DNA of 64,000 nucleotides from Streptomyces sp. JB150 (GCF_011193355.1 NZ_CP049780.1:3733085-3797084), one strand, 5' to 3'; shown: positions 18,004 through 27,825, numbered from the stretch's first letter. Program-made: numbers and translations. The notes: generated by a model from the sequence alone, not told the origin.

Positions 18004-18139
18004 GTGTCACATCAAGGCCACAGACCCACTCCCTGGTATGGCGATGTCAGTGGTGGCCGATACCTTACGTGGGTCTTATTCGATCTTTATGCGCGTCGTT
18101 CTTCCGCGTCACGCACCCAGTTCCCAGGGGGATCCCCAA

Positions 18140-18613
18140 GTGACCACTCCGCCGCCCCAGGGCAACCCGTTCGCGCAGGGCCAGCCCCAGGGGCAGAACC
18201 CGTACGGCCAGCAGCCCAGCTTCCCGCAGCAGGGCGCCGCGCCCTACGCCCCCGTTCCGGAGCAGCCCCGCCGCAAGCTCAGCTTCAAGACGATCAAGAA
18301 CATCGTCATCGTGATCGCGGTCGCCTCCGTGGCCATCGGCGGCTTCATAGCCAGCCGGGACGACGCCAACACCGCAGCCGTCGGTGACTGCATGCACCGC
18401 GGCAGCACCGACGACAACAACCCGGACCTCGAGGTTGTCGACTGCAAGGACGCCAAGGCCGAGTTTGTCGTGCTGGCCAAGGTCGAGGGCTCGTACTCCG
18501 CGCTCACCGCCGAGTCCGCGTGTTCTAAAGAAGCCAAGGACTTCCAGTACTCGTACACCGAGTCCGGTGACGGCAGCGACTTCCTGCTCTGCCTGAAGGA
18601 CTACAAGAAGTAA
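18140..18613 (+). CDS. LppU/SCO3897-type membrane-anchored protein
   Basis: 157 residues from GTG 18140, which has AGGGGGAT upstream. The frame is open further 5' without a better start. A proline- and glutamine-rich cytoplasmic segment (residues 1-45) leads to one transmembrane helix (KNIVIVIAVASVAIGGFIAS), then a small exported domain with GDCMHRGSTDDNNPDLEVVDC and two more cysteines near the end, probably forming disulphides. This matches the LppU/SCO3897 family of unknown function. It converges on cca, with two parS palindromes between them. Confidence 0.8.
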   Translation: MTTPPPQGNPFAQGQPQGQNPYGQQPSFPQQGAAPYAPVPEQPRRKLSFKTIKNIVIVIAVASVAIGGFIASRDDANTAAVGDCMHRGSTDDNNPDLEVVDCKDAKAEFVVLAKVEGSYSALTAESACSKEAKDFQYSYTESGDGSDFLLCLKDYKK

Positions 18614-18635
18614 GGCGGGCAGGGAGAGGGGCGAT

Positions 18636-18649
18636 GTTTCACGTGGAAC
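18636..18649. promoter_or_regulatory. Near-consensus parS site (GTTTCACGTGGAAC)
   Basis: One mismatch from the perfect palindrome, and equal to the reverse complement of the TGTTCCACGTGAAACA form known for ParB in other bacteria. It lies inside a longer inverted repeat (18625-18660) with 14-bp arms AGAGGGGCGATGTT, so it can also form a hairpin after the LppU-like gene. Confidence 0.8.
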
Positions 18650-18700
18650 ATCGCCCCTCTTCACATCCGGGAGTCCCGGTGAGTGCTGTGCGGAGGTCGT

Positions 18701-18714
18701 GTTTCACGTGAAAC
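18701..18714. promoter_or_regulatory. parS site (perfect) in a 30-bp palindrome
   Basis: GTTTCACGTGAAAC, extended by GAGGTCGT/ACGACCTC to a 30-bp perfect palindrome (18693-18722), 12 nt beyond the stop codon of the convergent cca gene. Confidence 0.95.
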
Positions 18715-18733
18715 ACGACCTCGTTTCACACCC

Positions 18734-20176
18734 TCAGCTTCGCTCGGCCCACCACTCCTTGAGCGCCGCGACCGCCTCGTCGTGCCCCATCGGCCCGTTC
18801 TCCAGCCGCAGCTCCAGCATGTGCTTGTAGGCCTGGCCGACCTCGGGGCCCGGCTTGATGCCCAGGATTTCCATGATCTGGTTGCCGTCGAGGTCGGGCC
18901 GGATCGCGTCCAGCTCCTCCTGCTCCTGGAGCTGGGCGATGCGCTCCTCCAGACCGTCGTACGCCCGGGAGAGCGCGGCTGCCTTGCGCTTGTTCCGCGT
19001 CGTGCAGTCCGAGCGGGTCAGCTTGTGCAGCCGCTCCAGGAGATGGCCCGCGTCCCGGACGTAGCGGCGCACCGCCGAGTCGGTCCACTCTCCCGTGCCG
19101 TAGCCGTGGAAGCGCAGGTGCAGCTCCACCAGCCGGGAGACGTCCTTGATCAGCTCGTTAGAGTACTTCAGCGCGGTCATGCGCTTCTTGGTCATCTTCG
19201 CCCCGACCACCTCGTGGTGGTGGAACGAGACGCGGCCGTCCTTCTCGAAGCGGCGGGTGCGCGGCTTGCCGATGTCGTGCAGCAGCGCCGCCAGCCGGAG
19301 CGTCAGGTCCGGGCCGTCCTCCTCCAGCGCGATCGCCTGCTCCAGGACGATCAGCGTGTGCTCGTAGACGTCCTTGTGCCGGTGGTGCTCGTCGCTCTCC
19401 AGACGCAGGGCCGGCAGCTCGGGCAGCACATACCCGGCCAGCCCGGTGTCCACGAGCAGCGTGAGCCCCTTGCGCGGATGGGCGGAGAGGATGAGCTTGT
19501 TCAGCTCGTCCCGCACCCGCTCGGCCGAGACGATCTCGATCCGCCCGGCCATCTCCGTCATCGCCGTGACGACCTCGGGAGCCACCTCGAAGTCGAGCTG
19601 CGCGGCGAAACGCGCGGCCCGCATCATCCGCAGCGGATCGTCCGAGAAGGACTCCTCGGGCGTCCCCGGGGTGCGCAGCACCCGCGCCGCGAGATCGTCG
19701 AGCCCGCCGTACGGGTCGATGAACGTCTTCTCCGGCAGGGCCACCGCCATCGCGTTGACGGTGAAGTCACGCCGGACGAGGTCCTCCTCGATGGAGTCGC
19801 CGTACGAGACCTCCGGCTTGCGGGACGTCCGGTCGTAGGCCTCCGACCGGTAGGTGGTCACCTCGATCTGGTAACCGTCCTTCTGCGCCCCGACCGTGCC
19901 GAAGGCGATGCCGACGTCCCAGACGGCGTCCGCCCAGGGCCGCACGATCTTCAGCACGTCCTCGGGGCGGGCGTCGGTCGTGAAGTCCAGGTCGTTGCCG
20001 AGCCGGCCGAGCAGCGCGTCCCGGACCGAGCCGCCGACCAGGGCGAGAGAGAACCCGGCCTCCTGGAATCGGCGAGCGAGGTCATCGGCGACCGGGGCGA
20101 CCTGCAGCGGCTCGGTCACCGCACGGTCCTGCTCCTGGGTCACGGCGCTGGTGATTTCTTCCTTGGCGTTCGGCAC
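18734..20176 (-). CDS. CCA tRNA nucleotidyltransferase (PcnA/Cca family)
   Basis: 480 residues from GTG 20176, chosen because the protein then matches the family length. A longer open frame 5' is not needed. The class II nucleotidyltransferase head has LALVGGSVRDALLGR and DLDFTTDARPEDV. The HD domain (LAALLHDIGKPRTRRF and a later VVGAKMTKKRM) follows. It adds or repairs the 3' CCA of tRNA; poly(A) polymerase activity cannot be excluded from sequence. tRNA-Ile in this window encodes its CCA while tRNA-Ala does not, so the enzyme is needed. Divergent from the DUF6049 gene. Confidence 0.93.
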   Translation of the reverse strand: MPNAKEEITSAVTQEQDRAVTEPLQVAPVADDLARRFQEAGFSLALVGGSVRDALLGRLGNDLDFTTDARPEDVLKIVRPWADAVWDVGIAFGTVGAQKDGYQIEVTTYRSEAYDRTSRKPEVSYGDSIEEDLVRRDFTVNAMAVALPEKTFIDPYGGLDDLAARVLRTPGTPEESFSDDPLRMMRAARFAAQLDFEVAPEVVTAMTEMAGRIEIVSAERVRDELNKLILSAHPRKGLTLLVDTGLAGYVLPELPALRLESDEHHRHKDVYEHTLIVLEQAIALEEDGPDLTLRLAALLHDIGKPRTRRFEKDGRVSFHHHEVVGAKMTKKRMTALKYSNELIKDVSRLVELHLRFHGYGTGEWTDSAVRRYVRDAGHLLERLHKLTRSDCTTRNKRKAAALSRAYDGLEERIAQLQEQEELDAIRPDLDGNQIMEILGIKPGPEVGQAYKHMLELRLENGPMGHDEAVAALKEWWAERS

Positions 20177-20434
20177 AACAGAAGAGGGTACGTGGCCTGG
20201 GGCACCGCGGGCGCGCCGATTGTTCCCGCCTGGACCGGGCCGCCGATACCCGCCCAAGGCAAGCCCTTGCGACGTTCTCCAGCGCTCCCGCCGATACGTA
20301 CGCATTCGGGGCGGTGGCCCGCAGTCCCCCGATCTTGTGGCACGGTCCGCGGCACTTCCCCTCAGCGCGCATCGTTACCATGCGTGGACGCACATTCCGA
20401 CGACCACTGACGACGACGAGGGACGGGCGAGCGC

Positions 20435-22900
20435 GTGGCCGAGGCGGCAGACATCCAGGGGACGTGTCCCTCACCTGCCCGCCGGCGGCTGCTGCGCGCC
20501 GGAGCACTGCTGGCGGGGGCACCCCTCCTGGCCGGCCTGTGCCAGCTGTCCGCCGCGCCGGCCGCGGACGCCGCCGCCCGGACCACCGCGAAGGCCGCCT
20601 CCGGCTCACGCACGGTGGCCGTCGCCCTCGACTCGTTCAGCCCGGCCGCCCCCACGGACGGTGACACCCTCACCGTCTCCGGCACGGTGACCAACAAGGG
20701 CAAGGAAACGATCACCGACGCCCATGTGGACCTGCGGGTGGGCGAGGAACTGACCACCCGCTCGGGGATCGACACCGCCGCCAAGAACGGCGCATACGTT
20801 CCGGGCTCCGACGGCAGGGAAGTCGGCGGGGACTACACCCAGGCGTTCGACCAGCTCACCCCGGGCGTCTCCGAGCACTTCAGCATCTCGGTGCCGGTCG
20901 ACGAGCTGGACCTCGGTGACGAGGGCGTCTACTCGCTCGGTGTCTCGCTGACCGGCGAGACCGCCTCGCGGCCCTGGGACGAGGTGCTGGGCTTCCAGCG
21001 GACCTTCCTGCCCTGGCAGCCCGACGAGGCGGAACCGAGGACCAGAACGACGTTCCTGTGGCCGCTGGTCTCCACGGCGCACATGACGGCCGAGACCGGC
21101 TCCAACGAGCAGCAGACCCCGGTCTTCCTCAACGAGGACCTCGCCGCGGAGATCGCCCCCGGCGGCCGGCTGGCGCAGATGGTGGCGCTCGGCAAGGACC
21201 TGGACGTCACCTGGGTGATCGACCCGGACCTGCTGGCCTCCGTCGACGCGATGACGCGCAGCTACGAGGTGCGGGCCGGCGACGACACCGTCCCGGGCAG
21301 CCGGCAGGCGGTCGCCAACCAGTGGCTCGCCGAGCTGCAGAAGGCGGTGGCCGGCAAGGAGGTCGTGGCGCTGCCCTACGCCGATCCGGATCTCGCCTCC
21401 CTCGCCCACCACGGCACGGACGTCACCGGCTCGCTGAGCCAGTACAAGGCGGCCACGGACGTCGCCGCCACCACCGTGGAGTCGATCCTCCACGTGCAGC
21501 CGAGCACCGACTTCGCCTGGCCCGTCGACGGTGCGATCGACCCGTCGATCGTGAAGGTCGCCACCTCCGCGGGTGCCGACCGGGTCATCACGCGCAGCGA
21601 CAGCCTCGAGGAGAGCGGCGCCCTGCCGTACACGCCGTCCGCGGCCCGCCCCATCGGCGGCGGCACCACCGCGGTCGTCGCGGACGCCCGGCTGTCCACC
21701 GCCTTCGAGGCGGATCTGACGAAGGCGTCCGCGGGCACGCTCGCCGTGCAGCGGTTCCTCGCGCAGAGCCTCGCCGTGAACCAGCAGACGGACAAGCAGC
21801 GCAGCATCGTCGTCGCCCCGCAGCGCATGCCGAGCGCGAGCCAGGCGCGGGCGATGGCGCAGGCGATCACGGCTCTCCAGGGCGGCACCTGGACCGAGAC
21901 GCAGGAGCTGAGCGCCGCCGCCGAGGCCAAGCCGGACGCCCGGGCCACCAGGAAGGTGCCGCCCGCCTCGGCGTACCCGTCGGCGCTGCGCAAGCGGGAA
22001 CTGCCCCGTGAGGCGTTCGAGCAGATCGCGACCACGCAGGACAAGCTCGACGACTTCCGGGTGATCCTCTCCTTCCCGCTGCGCGTGGCGACGCCGTTCG
22101 GGCGGGCCATAAACCGCGAGATGTCCACGTCGTGGCACGGCCGTGGCGCCGAGGCGCAGAGCTACCGCGACGGCGTGGAGGACTACCTCGACGACCTCGC
22201 CAAGCAGGTCAAGCTGATCGACAAGTCGGAGACCAAGCTCTCCGGCCGCAGCGCCACCATCCCGGTGACCGTGCAGAACAACCTGGTGCAGGGCGTCGAC
22301 AACCTGGTGCTGCGGCTCACCTCCACCAGCCCCACCCGCCTGGAGATCGGCGGCAAGGCCTACGCCGAGCAGCGCGTCTCCGTCTCCGGCGGGCACAGCC
22401 AGTCGGTGAAGTTCGACACCTCCGCCAACGCCAACGGCCGGGTGACGGTGATCGCCCAGCTGTTCACCGAAGACGGGCAGCCGTACGGTGAGGCCGTCCA
22501 GTTCGACGTGAAGGTCACCGAGATCACGGCCACTGTGATGCTCGTCATCGGCGGCGGCGTGCTGCTGCTGGTCCTCGCCGGTTTCCGGATGTACACCCAG
22601 CGCAAGCGGGCGGCCGCCCGGCAGGCCGAGGAGGACGGTCAGGAACCGGCGGACGCGCCGGCGGAGACGACGAAGGACACGTCGGCTGACGCGTCGGCGG
22701 ACGCGGTGACGGGCGGCCCGGCGGACGCGCGGCACTCCGCGCGCACGCCCGAGAACCCGGAAGACCCCGACGACCGTCACACCGAGGAGTCGGGCACCCG
22801 GCCCGGGGCAGGCGACCCGGAGCAGCCGAGTGACCCGACACCGGACACCCCAGCGGAAAACGCCGACCCGTCCGGCGCGGGTGAGAGAGTGGACCGTTGA
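20435..22900 (+). CDS. DUF6049 family exported membrane-anchored protein
   Basis: 821 residues from GTG 20435. An RRRLLRAGALLAGAPLLAGL signal peptide ends near residue 47. A large exported part follows, with a Cys-poor beta-rich N-terminal region and a middle domain (DVTWVIDPDLLASVDAMTR). One transmembrane helix sits near residues 700-720 (VMLVIGGGVLLLVLAGFRMY), and a charged, disordered cytoplasmic tail of about 95 residues ends the protein. It is the counterpart of mycobacterial Rv3909, always next to murJ. A role in cell-wall assembly is inferred from position only. murJ starts 44 nt downstream and is probably co-transcribed. Confidence 0.85.
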   Translation: MAEAADIQGTCPSPARRRLLRAGALLAGAPLLAGLCQLSAAPAADAAARTTAKAASGSRTVAVALDSFSPAAPTDGDTLTVSGTVTNKGKETITDAHVDLRVGEELTTRSGIDTAAKNGAYVPGSDGREVGGDYTQAFDQLTPGVSEHFSISVPVDELDLGDEGVYSLGVSLTGETASRPWDEVLGFQRTFLPWQPDEAEPRTRTTFLWPLVSTAHMTAETGSNEQQTPVFLNEDLAAEIAPGGRLAQMVALGKDLDVTWVIDPDLLASVDAMTRSYEVRAGDDTVPGSRQAVANQWLAELQKAVAGKEVVALPYADPDLASLAHHGTDVTGSLSQYKAATDVAATTVESILHVQPSTDFAWPVDGAIDPSIVKVATSAGADRVITRSDSLEESGALPYTPSAARPIGGGTTAVVADARLSTAFEADLTKASAGTLAVQRFLAQSLAVNQQTDKQRSIVVAPQRMPSASQARAMAQAITALQGGTWTETQELSAAAEAKPDARATRKVPPASAYPSALRKRELPREAFEQIATTQDKLDDFRVILSFPLRVATPFGRAINREMSTSWHGRGAEAQSYRDGVEDYLDDLAKQVKLIDKSETKLSGRSATIPVTVQNNLVQGVDNLVLRLTSTSPTRLEIGGKAYAEQRVSVSGGHSQSVKFDTSANANGRVTVIAQLFTEDGQPYGEAVQFDVKVTEITATVMLVIGGGVLLLVLAGFRMYTQRKRAAARQAEEDGQEPADAPAETTKDTSADASADAVTGGPADARHSARTPENPEDPDDRHTEESGTRPGAGDPEQPSDPTPDTPAENADPSGAGERVDR

Positions 22901-22944
22901 GGATGTCGTGGCCGGTGGGCCCGGGACGATGAGGTGGGGTAAGC

Positions 22945-25242
22945 ATGAACGCGCCGTACGACGGTGACCGCGGCCAGGCCGTGGGCAGCTCGGGCTTCCC
23001 CGAGGGCCCGCCGCCCGAGCACGGCCAGGTACCGCCGCAGCACCCGGCGGACATGTACCTCCAGGACGCCTACGAGCAGGACCCGTACCGGGCGCAGGAC
23101 CTCACCGCCCAGGACCCGGTCGCCGAGGCGCTGTACGACCGCGCCGCGCACCCCCCGCCGCCCCCGGGCACGTACCCGCCGCCGCAGCAGCTGTACGCCC
23201 AGCCTCCGCAGTCGCCGTACGCCCCCGACCCGAACGTGTGGGCGCAGACCCCGGCACCCGAGCCCGACGGCGCCACCCAGTACCTGCCGTACGGCGACGA
23301 CCCCCGCACCACCCAGTACGTCGGCGTCGACGACCTGGTCACCCAGGCCGGCGGTCAGCGCCACGAGCACGACGCCTTCGCCCACCTCTTCCGCGACCAG
23401 CAGCAGGGCACCGCGCGCCCGGCGACGGACCACCCGGGCGTGCCCGGACCGGCCGCCGCACCCGGCACCGGACACGGACAGGGACCGGCGCCGCAGTACC
23501 CCTCGCCCGGGCAGTACCAGGCGCAGGAGGGCCAGTACCCCGTACCGGAGCAGCAGGAGCCCCAGGACCCGGCTCCGGCGCCCGCGCCCGCGGCCGCCGC
23601 CCCGAAGAAGGGCGGCCGTGCGGCCGGTCTGCTGAAGTCGAGTGCCGTGATGGCGGCGGGCACGATGGTCTCGCGGGTGACCGGGTTCATCCGCTCCGCG
23701 ATGATCGTCTCGGCGCTGGGCCTGATGCTCCTCGGCGAGTCCTTCCAAGTGGCCTACCAGCTGCCGACGATGATCTACATCCTGACCGTCGGCGGCGGCT
23801 TGAACTCCGTGTTCGTCCCGCAGCTCGTGCGCGCCATGAAGGACGACGAGGACGGCGGCGAGGCCTACGCCAACCGGCTGCTCACCCTGGTCATGGTGGC
23901 CCTCGGCGCTCTCACCGCCCTCGCCATGCTCGGCGCCCCTCTTCTGGTCCGTGCCCTGTCGAACCCGCTGGCCTCCAATCCCGCCGCGTTCGACGTGGCC
24001 GTCACCTTCACCCGTTACTTCTTGCCCTCGATCTTCTTCATGGGCATCCACGTGGTGATGGGCCAGATCCTCAACGCCCGTGGCCGCTTCGGCGCCATGA
24101 TGTGGACCCCGGTCCTGAACAACCTCGTCATCATCGTGACGCTGGGACTGTTCCTGTTCGTGTACGGCACCGCCGAACACTCCGGCATGACCGTCGAGAA
24201 CATCCCGCCGGAGGGCGTCCGTCTGCTGGGCATCGGCGTCCTGCTCGGCCTCGTCGTCCAGGCCCTCGCGATGATCCCGTACCTCCGGGAGACCGGGTTC
24301 AAGCTGCGCCTGCGCTTCGACTGGAAGGGCCACGGTCTCGGCAAGGCGGCAATGCTCGCCAAGTGGACCATCCTGTTCGTCCTCGCGAACCAAGCGGGCG
24401 CATTGGTCGTCACGCAGCTGGCCACCGCCTCGGTCGTGGACACCGGGATCGACGGAACCGGCTTCAGCGCCTACGCCAACGCCCAGCTCATCTGGGGCCT
24501 GCCGCAGGCCATCATCACCGTCTCCCTCATGGCCGCCCTGCTGCCGCGGCTCTCCCGCTCGGCTGCCGAGGACGACAGCGGCGCCGTCCGCGACGACATC
24601 TCCCAGGGCCTGCGGACGACCGCGGTCGCGATCGTTCCCATCGCCTTCGGCTTCCTCGCGCTCGGGGTGCCGATGTGCACCCTGATCTTCGGCAGCTCGG
24701 GCACCGACGCGGCCACGAACATGGGCTACATGCTGATGGCCTTCGGCCTCGGCCTGATCCCGTACTCCGTGCAGTACGTCGTGCTGCGCGCCTTCTACGC
24801 CTACGAGGACACCCGGACCCCCTTCTACAACACGGTCATCGTCGCTGCGGTCAACGCGGGCGCGTCCGTGCTCTGTTACCTGCTGCTGCCCGCCCGCTGG
24901 GCCGTGGTCGGCATGGCCGCCTCGTACGGCCTGGCCTATGTCACCGGAGTCGGTGTCGCCTGGCGCAGACTGCGCAAGCGGCTGGGCGGCGACCTCGACG
25001 GCTCGCGCGTGCTGCGGACGTACGCCCGGCTGAGCATCGCCTCGGTGCCGGCGGCCCTGCTGAGCGGGGCGGCCTGTTACGGCATCACCCAGGCCCTCGG
25101 CCAGGGCGCCCTCGGCTCCTTCGCCGCACTGCTGGCCGGTGGGGCGGTACTGCTGGGCATCTTCTTCGTGGCCGCCCGCCGGATGCGCATCGAGGAGCTG
25201 AACTCGCTGGTCGGCATGGTGCGCGGCCGCCTGGGCCGCTGA
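22945..25242 (+). CDS. murJ: Lipid II flippase MurJ (MviN family)
   Basis: 765 residues, long for the family (usually 500-550). The first ~225 residues are a proline-, glutamine- and tyrosine-rich cytoplasmic extension. The MurJ core then begins with LLKSSAVMAAGTMVSRVTGF, a hallmark first helix, and shows fourteen or so hydrophobic segments, including VAYQLPTMIYILTVGGGLNS and NPLASNPAAFDVAVTFTRYF. It flips lipid-linked peptidoglycan precursor across the membrane. GAGGTGGGG precedes the ATG. The downstream pseudokinase corresponds to the C-terminal part of mycobacterial MviN, which is a single fused protein there. Confidence 0.94.
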   Translation: MNAPYDGDRGQAVGSSGFPEGPPPEHGQVPPQHPADMYLQDAYEQDPYRAQDLTAQDPVAEALYDRAAHPPPPPGTYPPPQQLYAQPPQSPYAPDPNVWAQTPAPEPDGATQYLPYGDDPRTTQYVGVDDLVTQAGGQRHEHDAFAHLFRDQQQGTARPATDHPGVPGPAAAPGTGHGQGPAPQYPSPGQYQAQEGQYPVPEQQEPQDPAPAPAPAAAAPKKGGRAAGLLKSSAVMAAGTMVSRVTGFIRSAMIVSALGLMLLGESFQVAYQLPTMIYILTVGGGLNSVFVPQLVRAMKDDEDGGEAYANRLLTLVMVALGALTALAMLGAPLLVRALSNPLASNPAAFDVAVTFTRYFLPSIFFMGIHVVMGQILNARGRFGAMMWTPVLNNLVIIVTLGLFLFVYGTAEHSGMTVENIPPEGVRLLGIGVLLGLVVQALAMIPYLRETGFKLRLRFDWKGHGLGKAAMLAKWTILFVLANQAGALVVTQLATASVVDTGIDGTGFSAYANAQLIWGLPQAIITVSLMAALLPRLSRSAAEDDSGAVRDDISQGLRTTAVAIVPIAFGFLALGVPMCTLIFGSSGTDAATNMGYMLMAFGLGLIPYSVQYVVLRAFYAYEDTRTPFYNTVIVAAVNAGASVLCYLLLPARWAVVGMAASYGLAYVTGVGVAWRRLRKRLGGDLDGSRVLRTYARLSIASVPAALLSGAACYGITQALGQGALGSFAALLAGGAVLLGIFFVAARRMRIEELNSLVGMVRGRLGR

Positions 25243-25380
25243 GACGGGAGGCAGGGGCACAACCTTCGACCGCCACCGTGTGTCGTGCATAGCGGCGGAC
25301 TGTGGGCACAATTGGTTTCGGCGTCGGACGGCGCGCACGGGGTCGTACGGCGCGCATTGGATGGGGAGGCAGGAACGACG

Positions 25381-27087
25381 GTGGCGGAACGGAGCACGGC
25401 TGCCGTCGACGTGGCAGACAACAGCGGCGAGGAGCCGCTGACCGCCAAGGCGGATCAGGCGGACCAGTCCACGGCCGACGGGGTGGCCCAGAAGCGGGAG
25501 CGGGACACGGAACGAAACGAGGCACAGGGAAGTGACGGGATCGAAGGTCCCGTGAAGAAGGCCTCGCCGCCCGAGCTGCACAGCGGCCACAAGCTCGCCA
25601 GACGCTACCGGCTCGAGGAGTGCGTCACCCGTCTGGACGGTTTCAGCAGTTGGCGCGCGGTCGACGAGAAACTGCGCCGCGCCGTCGGCGTCCATGTGCT
25701 GCCCGCCGACCACACCCGTGCCCGTGCCGTGCTGGCCGCGGCCCGCTCCTCCGCGCTGCTGGGCGACCCCCGGTTCGTCCAGGTCCTCGACGCCGTCGAG
25801 GAGAACGACCTCGTGTACGTGGTCCACGAATGGCTGCCCGACGCCACCGAGCTGACCACGCTGCTCTCCGCCGGGCCGCTGGAGCCGCACGACGCCTACC
25901 AGCTGGTCAGCCAGGTCGCCTCCGCCATGGCCGCCGCACACCGCGAGGGCCTGGCCCATCTGCGCCTCAACCCCAACGCCGTGCTGCGCACCTCCACCGG
26001 CCAGTGGCGGATCCGCGGCCTCGCCGTCAACGCCGCGCTGCGCGGCATCAGCTCCGACACCCCGCAGCAAGCCGACACGGAAGCCATCGGCGCCCTGCTG
26101 TACGCCGCGCTCACCCAGCGCTGGCCCTACGAGAACGACGCCTACGGCCTGTCCGGGCTGCCCAAGGACGTCGGCCTGATCGCCCCGGACCAGGTACGCG
26201 CCGGTGTCCACCGGGGCCTGTCGGAACTCGCCATGCGCGCGCTCGCCAACGACGGCGCCACCGCCTCCCGTCACGAGTCCCCCTGCACCACGCCGGAGGA
26301 ACTGGTCAAGGCGATCGGGGAGATGCCCCGCATCCGCCCGCCGGAGCCGACGTTCACCGCCCCGCCGGAGTACCAGCGCACCACCTACCAGCAGGGCACG
26401 TACGGCCGCACCGCGCCGCATCCCGGCGTCACCCAGCCGGTCGCCACCCCGCCGCCCCCGTTGCAGAGCCGCACCGGCAAGGCCCTCAAGTGGGCCGTCT
26501 CCGCCCTGTTGATCGCCGCCCTCGGACTGGGCAGCTGGCAGCTCGCGGACGCCCTGATGGACCAGGGCGGCAAGGCCGACGACCCGAACCAGACGCAGAC
26601 GACGGACAGCGAGGACAAGAACACCGCGAAGCCGAAGAAGCCGCAGCCGATCGCCATCCAGCAGGCCCGCGACTTCGACCCGTTCGGCAAGGACGGATCC
26701 GAGAAGCCCGGCGACATAAGCAAGGTCTACGACGGCACTCCCGGCACGTACTGGCAGACGGACTACTACCTGGGCGCCAAGTTCGGCAATCTCAAGAGCG
26801 GCGTCGGCGTCATCCTCGACCTCGGCAAGGTCCAGGAGGTCGGCAACGTGTCGGTCACCTTCGTGGGCAGCACCTCGGTCGAGCTGCGGGCTGCCGAGGG
26901 GGACGCGGAGCCGCAGACCTTCGACGCCTACGCCAGGGTCGCGGGCGGCGCGGGCACCACGGTGCAGCTGAAGCCCGGCAAGGAACTCAAGGCCCGCTAC
27001 CTGCTGGTGTGGCTGACCGAGCTGCCGCTCCAGGCGGACAGCGGCCAGTACCGCGGCAGGGTCGTCGACATCAAGGTGACCAGCTGA
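25381..27087 (+). CDS. Membrane-anchored pseudokinase (MviN-associated, Rv3910 C-terminal-like)
   Basis: 568 residues from GTG 25381 (GGGGAGG upstream). A disordered N-terminal segment of about 65 residues is followed by a protein-kinase fold that lacks the catalytic residues: HLRLNPNAV (193-201) replaces HRDxKPxN and IRGLAV (211-216) replaces the DFG motif, and there is no glycine-rich P-loop. One transmembrane helix follows near residues 370-390 and then an exported beta-sandwich-like domain (YDGTPGTYWQTDYYLGAKFG). In mycobacteria the equivalent domain of MviN is phosphorylated and binds the FHA protein FhaA; the same role is inferred here. It ends 18 nt before sigM. Confidence 0.85.
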   Translation: MAERSTAAVDVADNSGEEPLTAKADQADQSTADGVAQKRERDTERNEAQGSDGIEGPVKKASPPELHSGHKLARRYRLEECVTRLDGFSSWRAVDEKLRRAVGVHVLPADHTRARAVLAAARSSALLGDPRFVQVLDAVEENDLVYVVHEWLPDATELTTLLSAGPLEPHDAYQLVSQVASAMAAAHREGLAHLRLNPNAVLRTSTGQWRIRGLAVNAALRGISSDTPQQADTEAIGALLYAALTQRWPYENDAYGLSGLPKDVGLIAPDQVRAGVHRGLSELAMRALANDGATASRHESPCTTPEELVKAIGEMPRIRPPEPTFTAPPEYQRTTYQQGTYGRTAPHPGVTQPVATPPPPLQSRTGKALKWAVSALLIAALGLGSWQLADALMDQGGKADDPNQTQTTDSEDKNTAKPKKPQPIAIQQARDFDPFGKDGSEKPGDISKVYDGTPGTYWQTDYYLGAKFGNLKSGVGVILDLGKVQEVGNVSVTFVGSTSVELRAAEGDAEPQTFDAYARVAGGAGTTVQLKPGKELKARYLLVWLTELPLQADSGQYRGRVVDIKVTS

Positions 27088-27105
27088 AAGGGCGGGGGCG
27101 GGGGC

Positions 27106-27825
27106 GTGCGGAGCGACCATCACGATGCACCTGACGAGGTCCTTCTGGCGCGCCACGTCGCCGGCGACCCCCAAGCCTTCGGGGAGCTGGTCCGGCGTCA
27201 CCGGGACCGGCTCTGGGCCGTCGCCCTGCGCACCCTCGGCGATCGCGAGGAGGCGGCCGACGCGGTGCAGGACGCTCTCGTCTCGGCCTTTCGCGCCGCC
27301 CACACCTTCCAGGGCAAATCGGCCGTCACGACGTGGCTGCACAGGATCACGGTGAACGCCTGCCTGGACCACGCCCGCAAGGCCGCCTCCCGCAAGACGG
27401 CACCCGTCGACGACACCGAGCGCCTGGAACAGCTGCTGGAGCCGCACGAGTCGGCCTCGGCGCCCGCCGAGCGCAACGATCTGCACCGGCAGCTCCTGGA
27501 GGCGCTCGGCACGCTTCCGCCCGACCAGCGCGCCGCGCTCGTCCTGGTCGACATGCAGGGCTACCCGGTCGCCGAGGCCGCCCGCGTGCTGGACGTACCG
27601 ACCGGGACGGTCAAGAGCCGCTGCGCCCGCGGCAGAGCGAAACTGCTGCCCCTGCTCACCCATCTGCGGCCGGAGAACACCGCTGCCGGCACACCACCGG
27701 ATGAGGAGCGGAACCGGACTCAGGGGACATCCGTCCCACCGGCAGCGGGCCCACGCGACGGAAGCCCGCGACACACCGGGTCGAGCGATTCAGCTGCTGT
27801 GAAGGGCGGAGGTGGGCGAGCGTGA
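27106..27825 (+). CDS. sigM: ECF RNA polymerase sigma factor SigM
   Basis: 239 residues from GTG 27106. Region 2 (DPQAFGELVRRHRDRLWAV, then DAVQDALVSAFRAAHTFQG) and region 4 (LPPDQRAALVLVDMQGYPVA) are complete. A proline- and threonine-rich tail of about 45 residues is unusual for ECF factors but common in SigM of this locus. The next gene, overlapping by four bases (GTGA), encodes a zinc-type anti-sigma factor. The order pseudokinase-sigM-anti-sigma-trxB-trxA is the same as in mycobacteria, where SigM has been studied. Confidence 0.93.
   Translation: MRSDHHDAPDEVLLARHVAGDPQAFGELVRRHRDRLWAVALRTLGDREEAADAVQDALVSAFRAAHTFQGKSAVTTWLHRITVNACLDHARKAASRKTAPVDDTERLEQLLEPHESASAPAERNDLHRQLLEALGTLPPDQRAALVLVDMQGYPVAEAARVLDVPTGTVKSRCARGRAKLLPLLTHLRPENTAAGTPPDEERNRTQGTSVPPAAGPRDGSPRHTGSSDSAAVKGGGGRA

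Noticed and set aside
22777..27774. Minus-strand open frame of about 1665 codons opposite murJ, the pseudokinase and sigM
   Set aside because: Same cause: lack of stop codons in the complementary frame of GC-rich genes. The plus-strand genes have clear domains.
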